DNA of 33,065 nt, from positions 1-33,065 of the forward strand of contig JACQYN010000111.1 of assembly GCA_016208235.1 (NCBI GenBank), given 5' to 3'. Below the pieces are notes generated by a model. It did no database searches, had not been told where the DNA came from, and was given only the letters and a program-made list of their open reading frames with translations. Shown piece after piece: positions 1 through 6,685 of the stretch. This stretch comes from Deltaproteobacteria bacterium (GTDB lineage Bacteria; Desulfobacterota; Desulfobaccia; Desulfobaccales; 0-14-0-80-60-11). Made by a program: the position numbers and the translations under genes. Positions within the stretch are counted from its first letter, which is position 1. Each line of letters starts with the position of its first letter.

Positions 1-1844
1 CCGGTGAATTCCTCGGGCGCGATGATTTCCACCTGCATGATGGGTTCCAGGAGTTGGGGCCGGGCCTTCAGCATGCCTTGTCTCACCGCGGTCATGGCGG
101 CGATGCGAAAGGCCATCTCCGTGGCCTGGCCTTCTTTGACCACCGCGTCCTTCAAGCCCACGGCCACGTCCACTGCGGGGTGGCCGTAAACCGGCCCGCC
201 GTCCAGGGCTTCCTTCACCGCCTGGGCCACTACGGGCACGAAGGCCTGGGCCGGGTGGTTCTCCGGCAACAGGGGAGTAAAGGTATTGCCCGCGCCCCGG
301 GGCCGGGGCGATAAGCTGAGCTCCACCTGGGCGAAATGCTGTTTCCCGGCCAGCTCTCGGTCGAAGACGCCTGTTTCCGAGGCGCTGCCCAGGATGGTTT
401 CCCGGTACACCACCTGGGGGCGGCCAGCCCGGACCTGGGCGTGAAACTCCCGCTCCAGGCGGTGGATGATTACCTCCAGGTGGAGTTCCCCCATCCCGGA
501 AAGCAAAGTCTGGCCGGTGTCTTCATCGGTATGGATGCGGAGGCTGGGGTCCTCCTCCGCCACCCGGGCCAGGGCCGGGCCCAGACGCTCCTGGTCGTCC
601 CGGGCCAGGGGCTCGATGGCCAGGGAGATCACCGGCACGTAAGAGGAGATGGGCTCCAGGATAATGGGGCGACTCGGGCTGCACAGGGTGTCCCCGGTGG
701 TGGCGGCCTTCAGGCCCAGGAGGGCGACAATGCTCCCCGCCGCGGCCTCGGGCAGGGGTTCCCGTTTATTGGCGTGGAGGCGCAAAATCCGAGACACTTT
801 TTCCGTCACGCCTTTCCCCGGGTTAAAAACTTCCTGCCCGGGTTTCAGGGTGCCGGAGTAAAGGCGCACAAAAGTGAGGCGCTGGGCCGGCTCCACCATG
901 ATCTTGAAGGCCAGGGCGGCCAGGGGGCCGTCGTCCTTCGGGGGCCGGGCCTCCACCGCGGCCGTTTGGGGATGATGTCCGGTGATGGGAGGCACCTCCG
1001 TGGGATCAGGGAGAAAATCCTTGATGCCGTCCAGCAGGGGCTGGATGCCCTTATTTTTCAAGGCCGCGCCGCAATAGGTGGGCACCCCCTTCAAAGCCAC
1101 GGCGCTGCGGTGAATCGCGGCCTTCATCTCCTCCAGGGGCAAAGTCTTTTCCGCCAGAAAGGCCTCCATGGCCTCATCGTCCACTTCCGCCAGGGCCTCC
1201 CAGAGGGCCTCCCGGGCCTTTTGGGCTTCCTCCCGGTAGTCCTCCGGAATTTCCAGCTCTTCAAAGACCGCGCCCAGGGTCTCTTCCTGCCAGACCAGGG
1301 CCTTCATTTTCAGGAGGTCGATGACCCCCCGGAATTGATCTTCCTGGCCCCAGGGGATGGTGAGGACCAGGGGGTGGGCCCCCAGTTTCTCCCGCATGGA
1401 GGCCACGGCCTGATAAAAGTCGGCCCCCAGGCGGTCCATCTTGTTGATGAAGGCCAGCTTGGGCACCCGGTATTTATCCGCCTGGTGCCACACCGTCTCC
1501 GATTGGGGCTCCACCCCGGAGACCGCGTCAAAGACGCCGATGGCCCCGTCCAGGACCCGGAGCGAGCGCTCCACTTCGATGGTGAAGTCCACGTGCCCCG
1601 GGGTGTCGATGACATTGATCACCGCGCCTTTCCACTGACAGGTGGTCACCGCCGCGGTGATGGTGATGCCCCGCTCCTGCTCTTCCGGCATCCAATCCAT
1701 CACCGCCGCGCCGTTGTGGACTTCCCCCATCTTGTGGGTGCGGCCGGTGTAATAGAGGATGCGCTCCGTCAAGGTGGTCTTGCCGGCGTCGATGTGGGCA
1801 ATGATGCCGATATTGCGGATGGCCTTGAGCCTGGGGGTGGTCAC
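1..1844 (-). CDS. fusA: Elongation factor G, 3' end off the window (5' 614 codons)
   Basis: Translational GTPase that drives tRNA-mRNA translocation on the ribosome. The reverse-strand frame carries all five G motifs: AHIDAGKTT (G1, near residue 18), ERGITI (G2), DTPGHVDF (G3), NKMD (G4) and CGAALKNKG (G5). It continues through domains II-IV and runs off the window in domain V at [15 protein letters not shown], so roughly the last 80 residues are missing. The start is taken as GTG at 1844 because the protein then begins [19 protein letters not shown], close to the normal EF-G N-terminus; GGAG lies about 10 nt upstream, and the frame meets a TAA further upstream without an ATG. No rpsL/rpsG is upstream and the gene has its own promoter-like sequence, so it is not in a standard str operon; it could be an EF-G paralogue. 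The family assignment is certain, the paralogue type is not. Confidence 0.95.
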   Translation of the reverse strand, partial: MTTPRLKAIRNIGIIAHIDAGKTTLTERILYYTGRTHKMGEVHNGAAVMDWMPEEQERGITITAAVTTCQWKGAVINVIDTPGHVDFTIEVERSLRVLDGAIGVFDAVSGVEPQSETVWHQADKYRVPKLAFINKMDRLGADFYQAVASMREKLGAHPLVLTIPWGQEDQFRGVIDLLKMKALVWQEETLGAVFEELEIPEDYREEAQKAREALWEALAEVDDEAMEAFLAEKTLPLEEMKAAIHRSAVALKGVPTYCGAALKNKGIQPLLDGIKDFLPDPTEVPPITGHHPQTAAVEARPPKDDGPLAALAFKIMVEPAQRLTFVRLYSGTLKPGQEVFNPGKGVTEKVSRILRLHANKREPLPEAAAGSIVALLGLKAATTGDTLCSPSRPIILEPISSYVPVISLAIEPLARDDQERLGPALARVAEEDPSLRIHTDEDTGQTLLSGMGELHLEVIIHRLEREFHAQVRAGRPQVVYRETILGSASETGVFDRELAGKQHFAQVELSLSPRPRGAGNTFTPLLPENHPAQAFVPVVAQAVKEALDGGPVYGHPAVDVAVGLKDAVVKEGQATEMAFRIAAMTAVRQGMLKARPQLLEPIMQVEIIAPEEFT

Positions 1845-1882
1845 CGCGGAGGTCTCCGGAAAACCGAAATAGGACCTCGACT

Positions 1883-1911
1883 TTTGTAAATGAAATTGCC
1901 TTTAGTTTCAA
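1883..1911 (-). promoter_or_regulatory. Sigma-70-type promoter for the EF-G gene
   Basis: On the minus strand TTGAAA (1911-1906), a 17-nt spacer and TACAAA (1888-1883) precede the GTG start at 1844 by about 40 nt. The hexamers match 5/6 and 4/6 of consensus. Prediction from sequence only. Confidence 0.45.
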
Positions 1912-2015
1912 CCTTTAATTGTGCATTGGTGGAGGTGGCCGGGGGCTGGCGCGGGCGAGACGCCAATGCCCTGCCCCCTTGCGCCATCAGCCAAAGTGCT
2001 TATTATTCAGCCATC

Positions 2016-2140
2016 TAATACCAAGTCGCAATCAAACGACAATTTTCTTGTAGGGGCGGACCCATGTGTCCGCCCTAATGCGGGCGCACACGCGGGTGCG
2101 CCCCTACAATTCCGTGCCTTTTGATTGCAACTTGGTATAA
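2016..2140. repeat. Palindromic intergenic element (TAATACCAAG arms, GTAGGGGCG core)
   Basis: Two nested inverted repeats. Outer arms: ATACCAAGTCGCAATCAAA at 2018-2036 and its complement at 2120-2138, one mismatch in 19. Inner core: GTAGGGGCGGAC... at 2050 closing with GCGCCCCTAC at 2107. Cores of the same type occur at 8136-8196 and 9154-9211, and a lone outer arm at 32739-32757. This looks like a non-coding MITE/REP-like family. The right arm lies about 25 bp before the NUDIX ATG. Confidence 0.8.
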
Positions 2141-2161
2141 AAACTCAGAAAGCCGATTCCC

Positions 2162-2700
2162 ATGTCCTGCAACCCTCCTCAATACCGCTTCTGCCCTTGC
2201 TGCGGCGGCCTCCTGGAGACCCGGCCCCGGGGGACCGAGATCGCCTGGTGTGCAAGGACTGCCGCCGGGTGCTCTATGTCAACCCCGCGGTGGGGGTGGC
2301 GGTGGTGGTGCGCCGGGAACACAACATCCTTTGGGGCCGGAGGAAACGCGGGCCTTATCAGGGAGCCTGGTGCATCCCTTGCGGCTACGTGGAGTGGGGG
2401 GAAGACGTGCGGGCCGCCGCGGCCCGGGAGTTCCAGGAGGAGACGGGCCTGGTGGTGGAGGTGGGGGAGGTGCTGGCGGTGCACTCCAATTTCCATGATC
2501 GGGAGCGTCTCACCGTGGGCATCTGGTTCGCGGGAACCGTGGCGGGGGGAACCCTCCGGGCCGGGGATGATCTGGACGCGGTGCGATTTTTTCCCCTGGA
2601 GGCCCCGCCGGACCTCCTGGCCTTCCCCACCGACGCGTTGGTAGTGGAGGAACTTAAGAAGGGAAAAGCTCGGTTGATTCCAGGTCTGCCAGATCTTTGA
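2162..2700 (+). CDS. NUDIX hydrolase with N-terminal zinc ribbon, apparent frameshift
   Basis: Hydrolyses a nucleoside-diphosphate-linked substrate (substrate not predictable). The NUDIX box [20 protein letters not shown], followed by TGL, fits GX5EX7REUXEEXGU exactly. The reading frame containing it is open from 2125, but its only early start is a TTG inside the upstream repeat arm. The natural N-terminus, [19 protein letters not shown] from ATG 2162, is in another frame and supplies the first half of a Cys4 zinc ribbon; the second half ([14 protein letters not shown]) is in the NUDIX frame. The two join if one base is missing near the CCCCGGGGG run at about 2225-2242. So the gene is either frameshifted or carries a sequencing error. 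An alternative is a shorter protein from an internal GTG at about 2259. Its 3' end overlaps the convergent phosphoesterase gene by 47 bp. Confidence 0.8.
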
Positions 2701-3286
2701 GAGAGACCATGGCTATCCGGGATTCCGGGACATCCAGGACCGCGAAGCTGAAGGTGGGGTGGCGGCCTTCCTCCATGGTGAAAGCCCCGGGAACGATGAG
2801 GTAGATGGTGTCCGGGGCCAGGGTCAGGCAAGCCTGGCGGGGCTTAAATTCCTGGGGCCGGAGCGCGTCATTGATGTAGAGCAGACGGCTGAAAGGGGGA
2901 CTGAAGCGGGTGACGCTGGGCACGTGGGTATGGCCGTGGCAGAGCAGCAAGGGGGGTCGGGCCACGGTCCGGCTCTGCTGGTAGGCGTGCACCCGGTCCT
3001 TGAAATGGGTCCAGAGTATGGCCCGGGTGTGGGCCAGGAAGATGCGGCCTTCCAGTTCCAGGGCTTCGCCGCAGCCGGTGGCCTCCGGCATCTCCGGGCC
3101 GTAGAAGTCATAGACCCAGTAGAGCCGCTGGCCCGCATCCATCTCCAGCCAGGGGCGGAAGGGCTCCGGCGGGCAGTCCCCCAGGCAGGCCAGGTGGCGG
3201 ATGCCCCGGTCCTGAAAAAAAGCGAGGAGTTGGGGCAGGCCGGCCTCATAGGCGTGAGTATCGGCCACCAGGGCCAGCCTGTCCAT
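2654..3286 (-). CDS. YfcE/MJ0936-like metallophosphoesterase
   Basis: Predicted calcineurin-like phosphodiesterase of about 210 residues; the substrate is unknown. Visible motifs are LVADTH near the N-terminus (usual SDTH), GDC (usual GDxx), AHT mid-protein, CHGHTHVPS (metal-binding GHTH) and a C-terminal [21 protein letters not shown] that matches the family's closing 'NPGS...SYAVLD' strand. The usual Asn of the GN(C/H)D motif is replaced by VYDFYG, so the metal site may be altered. The start is set at ATG 3286, preceded by GAGGGGG; a TTG at 3313 would add nine residues. It lies 32 bp downstream of the second microprotein gene and probably shares its promoter. The 3' end overlaps the convergent NUDIX gene. 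Confidence 0.8.
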   Translation of the reverse strand: MDRLALVADTHAYEAGLPQLLAFFQDRGIRHLACLGDCPPEPFRPWLEMDAGQRLYWVYDFYGPEMPEATGCGEALELEGRIFLAHTRAILWTHFKDRVHAYQQSRTVARPPLLLCHGHTHVPSVTRFSPPFSRLLYINDALRPQEFKPRQACLTLAPDTIYLIVPGAFTMEEGRHPTFSFAVLDVPESRIAMVSLKDLADLESTELFPS

Positions 3287-3318
3287 CACCCCCTCGGGGG
3301 AGCCATTAAGCAAGCAAG

Positions 3319-3480
3319 TTATTTTATAGGCCCAGTGCCGCAGGCGTGACCGGCGTGTCCTTTTATCATTTCCACCAGTTTGGTCAAATATCGCAAAGCC
3401 TCGTCCTTATCCTTGTCGATGACGATGGATTCAATCTGCATCTGTTCCTGGTCCGAAAAAACGATCTGTTTATCCGCCAT
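3319..3480 (-). CDS. Tandem microprotein B (53 aa), unknown
   Basis: Encodes a 53-residue protein beginning MADKQIVFSDQEQMQIESIV and ending in GHAGHACGTGPIK. The first 31 residues are nearly identical to the neighbouring microprotein A (3560-3739); after that the two diverge but keep a GHACG motif near the C-terminus. AGGGGA lies about 8 nt upstream of the ATG. It is acidic and probably helical, with no signal peptide or membrane segment. I do not recognise the family. It sits between its paralogue and the phosphoesterase in one transcription direction. The paralogy and the ribosome binding site make this a real gene despite its size. Confidence 0.75.
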   Translation of the reverse strand: MADKQIVFSDQEQMQIESIVIDKDKDEALRYLTKLVEMIKGHAGHACGTGPIK

Positions 3481-3559
3481 TTTCATTCCCCTTTTGTGGT
3501 TTTAAGCTCAGAGGCCGCAAGCCAGCGGCGTTGCCGGGAAGAGGCCGTTATCCTTCAGA

Positions 3560-3739
3560 TCAACCCTGGCCCGGAGGGCCTTCCGCAGCCTTGGGGCCGC
3601 AGGCATGACCCAGGTGGGGTTTGATACGGTCCAACAGGTTGGCCAGATACCGCAGGGCTTCCTCCCCGTCCTTGTCGATGACGATGGATTCTATCTGCAT
3701 CTGCTCTTGATCCGAAAAGACGATGGTTTTATCCGCCAT
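3560..3739 (-). CDS. Tandem microprotein A (59 aa), unknown
   Basis: First gene of the predicted operon: microprotein A, microprotein B, phosphoesterase. It starts at ATG 3739 with AAAGGAG eight nucleotides upstream. The protein begins MADKTIVFSDQEQMQIESIV, continues IDKDGEEALRYLANLLDRI and ends GHACG plus an 11-residue tail (PKAAEGPPGQG). The conserved GHACG could be a metal- or thiol-reactive site, but that is speculation. An upstream extension to 3856 in the same frame is unlikely, since it has no ribosome binding site and would cover the promoter. Function unknown. Confidence 0.75.
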   Translation of the reverse strand: MADKTIVFSDQEQMQIESIVIDKDGEEALRYLANLLDRIKPHLGHACGPKAAEGPPGQG

Positions 3740-3770
3740 GAGTAAGTCTCCTTTCGCTTCTGGTGAAAAC

Positions 3771-3799
3771 AATTTAAGATTAAGGGGGGAGGGTGTCAA
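3771..3799 (-). promoter_or_regulatory. Sigma-70-type promoter of the microprotein operon
   Basis: On the minus strand TTGACA (3799-3794), a 17-nt spacer and TAAATT (3776-3771). The -35 is perfect and the spacing ideal. The predicted start at about 3764 gives a 25-nt leader to ATG 3739 that includes the AAAGGAG ribosome binding site. Confidence 0.65.
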
Positions 3800-3897
3800 T
3801 AGCAAGAGAATTGCCTCTTCAGAGAAAAACGGCGATAATTTTTGGGAATACTCCAAGAAGATAACAGGTCCAAGGGCCTTCGCCAGAAAGGATGAGC

Positions 3898-4266
3898 ATG
3901 CCCAAATTATTTCATGGCCGCACCGTGCCAGCCCGGTGCCCTTTTTGCCGGCGGGAGATCCTCCCTCCCCGGGAGATCAAGGGAGGACAGTGGTATGACT
4001 TTTCCGGCGGCTACTGCGCCTGCGGCGCGGTCTTCGCCCTGGACCCCACAGCCCGGAACGGCGGGGCGGTGCTCCTGCAAGCCATGCTTATGGCCTGTAG
4101 CGGCGACATGGACCGGGTGCTGAGCCTCTCTCTGGAGACGGATTACGACGAGGGACACGTCCATAAGTATAATGACCGGACCCACCAGGTGGAGCCCCAG
4201 GCCTTCGGCACTTTGTATTTTATCCGCCTCCGGGAAGGAGCAGAGGTTAGTGATGCTGATAATTGA
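3898..4266 (+). CDS. Cys-rich (probable zinc-binding) protein, unknown
   Basis: A protein of about 122 residues beginning MPKLFHGRTVPARCPFCRRE. CPFC near residue 13 and CACG about 25 residues later form a likely four-Cys zinc knuckle. The C-terminal part has no motif I recognise and no membrane segment or signal peptide. ATG 3898 is preferred over ATG 3892 because AGAAAGGA at 3885-3892 is then correctly spaced. It is divergent from the microprotein operon and 90 bp upstream of the beta-CASP gene, with which it may be co-transcribed. Function not assigned. Confidence 0.7.
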   Translation: MPKLFHGRTVPARCPFCRREILPPREIKGGQWYDFSGGYCACGAVFALDPTARNGGAVLLQAMLMACSGDMDRVLSLSLETDYDEGHVHKYNDRTHQVEPQAFGTLYFIRLREGAEVSDADN

Positions 4267-4356
4267 GCAAAAGTCCGAAAGAGAGGAAAAACGTTGATAA
4301 TGGTTAGTGATCTGCATAACGATTTCCCATTCTTGACCTAGAGAAACGAGACTGGA

Positions 4357-5751
4357 ATGCGTATCCACTTCCATGGGGCCGCCCGGACGGTTACCGGGTC
4401 GATGCACCTGCTGGAAGTAAACGGCTCAAAACTGCTTCTGGATTGTGGGCTCTTCCAGGGTCCGCGTCAGGAAACCTACGCGCGCAACCGCAACTTTCCT
4501 TTTGACCCGCGTCAGATTGAGGCGGTGATCCTTTCCCATGCCCATATTGATCACAGCGGCAATCTACCCCATCTCGTCAAGCAGGGGTTCCAGGGGCCGA
4601 TTTACGCCACCCCGGCCACCGCCCACCTGGCCGACCTGATGCTGCGGGATGCGGGGCACATTCAGGAAGGAGACGCCCGGTTTATCAACAAGAAACGCTC
4701 TGAGCGCGGGGAAGCATTGATCGAGCCCCTATACACCGAAGAGGACGGGGCGCAGGTGAAACCGTATTTCCGCGCGGTATCCTACGATGTTTCCTTCGAG
4801 CCGATACCTGGAGTCAGCGCCCGCCTGGTGGATGCGGGCCATATTCTCGGGTCCGCGGCGGCAGTGCTGGATATCCAGGAGAGAGGGAGAAGGATCCGCG
4901 TCTGGTACTCCGGCGATATCGGGCGGCCCAAGTTGCCACTGCTGCGCGATCCGGTTCTCCCCGATGCCGCGGACGTTCTGGTGATGGAATGCACTTACGG
5001 CGACAGGCCGCAACCTGATCCACAGTGGGCTTATCAGCAGCTCCGGGATATAGTCAAGGTGACGGTACAGAGGGGGGGTAAAGTCATTATCCCGGCCTTC
5101 GCCGTGGGCCGCACCCAGGAACTGGTTTATTGCCTGCACCGGATGATGCACTCTGGGGAAGCGCCGCGCCTCCCCGTTTATGTGGACAGCCCCCTGGCGG
5201 TTAACGCCTCGGAAATTTTCCGCATGCACCCCGAGTGCTTTGATGCTGAAACTTTGGCTTTTATGCGCCAATATAAACATCCCGCCCTGGATTTTGAACA
5301 GCTCACCTATATCCATGCGGTGGAGGAATCAAAAGCGCTCAATGACCGGGAAACCCCCATGGTCATCATCGCCGCCTCCGGCATGGCGGAAACCGGGCGA
5401 GTTCTCCACCATCTCCGCAACAACATCGCCAACCCCCGCAACACGATTCTGATCGTCTCCTGGCAGGCCCCCCATACCCTTGGCCGCCGCCTGGTCGAAG
5501 GCGAGCGTTTCGTTAAGATCTTTGGTGAACTTTACGAACGCCGGGCTCAGGTGGTTACCATCAACGGATTTTCCGCGCACGCGGGTCAGGATCTGCTGGT
5601 AGAATACGCGCTGCGAGTTAAAGGAAAAGCCAAACAGGTCATCTTAGTCCACGGAGAGCCAAACCCCGCCAACACTTTGCGCAAGATCCTGATACAAAAA
5701 CATTTGGAGCCGGTCTATTATCCTGACCTCCACCAAAACATGGAAATTTGA
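4357..5751 (+). CDS. Beta-CASP metallo-beta-lactamase (RNase/CPSF-like)
   Basis: 464-residue protein of the metallo-beta-lactamase plus beta-CASP family (CPSF-73/YSH1-like); known members are zinc nucleases acting mostly on RNA. Residues 61-66 are HAHIDH, the zinc-binding HxHxDH signature. Further histidine and acidic ligands lie in VDAGHILGS, VWYSGDIGR and VMECTYGDR. The beta-CASP part carries IPAFAVGRTQEL, the late SAHA (FSAHAGQDL) and VHGEPNPANTL motifs. There is no N-terminal KH domain of the archaeal type. The ribosome binding site (GAGACTGGA) is weak. The gene ends about 90 bp before a strong promoter and 144 bp before a hairpin terminator. Substrate unknown. Confidence 0.9.
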   Translation: MRIHFHGAARTVTGSMHLLEVNGSKLLLDCGLFQGPRQETYARNRNFPFDPRQIEAVILSHAHIDHSGNLPHLVKQGFQGPIYATPATAHLADLMLRDAGHIQEGDARFINKKRSERGEALIEPLYTEEDGAQVKPYFRAVSYDVSFEPIPGVSARLVDAGHILGSAAAVLDIQERGRRIRVWYSGDIGRPKLPLLRDPVLPDAADVLVMECTYGDRPQPDPQWAYQQLRDIVKVTVQRGGKVIIPAFAVGRTQELVYCLHRMMHSGEAPRLPVYVDSPLAVNASEIFRMHPECFDAETLAFMRQYKHPALDFEQLTYIHAVEESKALNDRETPMVIIAASGMAETGRVLHHLRNNIANPRNTILIVSWQAPHTLGRRLVEGERFVKIFGELYERRAQVVTINGFSAHAGQDLLVEYALRVKGKAKQVILVHGEPNPANTLRKILIQKHLEPVYYPDLHQNMEI

Positions 5752-5841
5752 ATGATAGACCTTCCCCGGTACAGAGGTTTGGCGCCCCCAGCAAAACCCA
5801 GCAGGAGCGGAAGTTATCTCTTGAAGGCCGGAAGAAAAGAG

Positions 5842-5870
5842 TTGACAGGGCCGGGAATGCTTCGTATATA
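5842..5870 (+). promoter_or_regulatory. Near-consensus sigma-70 promoter
   Basis: TTGACA at 5842-5847, exactly 17 nt, then TATATA at 5865-5870: among the best promoter matches in the window. The expected start is near 5877, only about 18 nt before the terminator hairpin at 5895. The transcript would be about 50 nt, or would read through into pabA at 6042. Confidence 0.7.
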
Positions 5871-5883
5871 AAAAGTCAGAGTT

Positions 5884-5991
5884 ATGCTCAGGCGAAAGCC
5901 ACCCAGACTCGCTGGGTGGCTTTTTTTATTGGGGGTTTTGGTAGCATCCATCTGTTCAGATTCTGCCAGCTCCGCAGCTAACCAGCGGTAA
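5884..5991 (+). CDS. Possible 35-codon ORF over the terminator (doubtful)
   Basis: An ATG seven nucleotides after the predicted transcription start opens a frame MLRRKPPRLAGWLFLLGVLV..., about 35 residues, ending TAA at 5991. It looks like a signal or lipoprotein leader: an RRK n-region, a hydrophobic core, then ASIC. It spans the terminator hairpin, and no convincing ribosome binding site precedes it. It could be a leader peptide coupled to the hairpin, a small membrane protein, or chance. Recorded only because of its position between promoter and terminator. Confidence 0.25.
   Translation: MLRRKPPRLAGWLFLLGVLVASICSDSASSAANQR
5895..5927 (+). terminator. Rho-independent terminator or attenuator upstream of pabA
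   Basis: Stem AAAGCCACCCAG (5895-5906), loop ACTCG, then CTGGGTGGC (5912-5920) followed by seven T. It could terminate the beta-CASP transcript, end a tiny RNA from the 5842 promoter, or attenuate the pab operon. Confidence 0.85.
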
Positions 5992-6041
5992 TTCTTTTTC
6001 TTTTAACGGAAAACAGAAAACCGAAAACGGAAAACTCCCTT

Positions 6042-6677
6042 ATGCGCCTGGTGATGATCGACAACTACGACTCCTTCACCTATAACCTGGTGCAGCTCTT
6101 CTACGAATTCGACCTGGAGGTCCTGGTCTTCCGCCACGACGCGGTGACCCTTTCCCAAATCGCCGGGCTCAAACCCGATTGGCTCTGCATCTCCCCGGGC
6201 CCCAAGGCCCCGGCCCAGGCGGGGATCAGCAAGTCGGTCATTTCCCATTTCTACCGGGAAATCCCTATCCTGGGAGTCTGCCTGGGACACCAGGCCATCA
6301 ACGAGGTCTTCGGCGGCGCCACCGTCCGGGCCCCGCTGCCGGTACACGGCAAGCGCCACCAGGTCTTGCATCACGGCCAGGGTCTATTTGCCGGGCTCCC
6401 CTCCCCCTTTGGTGCGGCGCGCTACCACTCCCTGATGGCGGTCCCCAACTCCGGGGAACTGGAAGTCACCGCCTGGACCGAAGGCGGGGTGGTCATGGGC
6501 CTCAGCCACCGCCGCTACCCCCTCCACGGCGTCCAGTTCCACCCGGAATCCTTCCTCACCGACCACGGCTATACCCTGGCAGAGAACTTTTTGAGGTTGG
6601 GGGAGGGGGCCAGGGGCCAATGGCCCGCTTACAATCCTCCCCCAAACCCCCACCCCCAACCCCATACCAGGGTTTGA
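6042..6677 (+). CDS. pabA: Aminodeoxychorismate synthase glutaminase subunit
   Basis: Class I glutamine amidotransferase that releases ammonia from glutamine for PabB in p-aminobenzoate (folate) synthesis. It starts MRLVMIDNYDSFTYNL, typical of PabA/TrpG. The nucleophile is Cys80 in GVCLGHQ, with the His167/Glu169 pair in FHPESFL. The oxyanion loop is SPGPKAPAQAG. PabA versus TrpG is decided by the next gene, which is an ADC synthase. No Shine-Dalgarno is visible; the start is preceded by the A-rich repeat GAAAACAGAAAACCGAAAAC. The C-terminus (about residues 190-211) is a Pro/His/Asn tail encoded by a CCCCCAAACCCCCAC-type repeat and is probably an accretion. pabB follows after 8 bp. Confidence 0.9.
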   Translation: MRLVMIDNYDSFTYNLVQLFYEFDLEVLVFRHDAVTLSQIAGLKPDWLCISPGPKAPAQAGISKSVISHFYREIPILGVCLGHQAINEVFGGATVRAPLPVHGKRHQVLHHGQGLFAGLPSPFGAARYHSLMAVPNSGELEVTAWTEGGVVMGLSHRRYPLHGVQFHPESFLTDHGYTLAENFLRLGEGARGQWPAYNPPPNPHPQPHTRV

Positions 6678-6685
6678 AGGCGCGC

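Noticed and set aside
336-1889. Long plus-strand open frame (517 codons) opposite the EF-G gene
   Set aside because: Composition is a codon shadow of the clear EF-G frame on the minus strand; no family motif.
3319-3739. Toxin-antitoxin pair
   Set aside because: The two products are paralogues of the same sequence, not a toxin and an antidote, and no known toxin motif is seen.
5881-5920. c-di-GMP-type riboswitch, because of the GGCGAAAGCC stem-loop
   Set aside because: Too short and lacking the conserved core; promoter plus terminator explains the segment.
6179-6685. A PabA-PabB fusion read as one protein from 6179
   Set aside because: The frame overlaps pabA out of phase and has no homology before ATG 6686, which has its own ribosome binding site.
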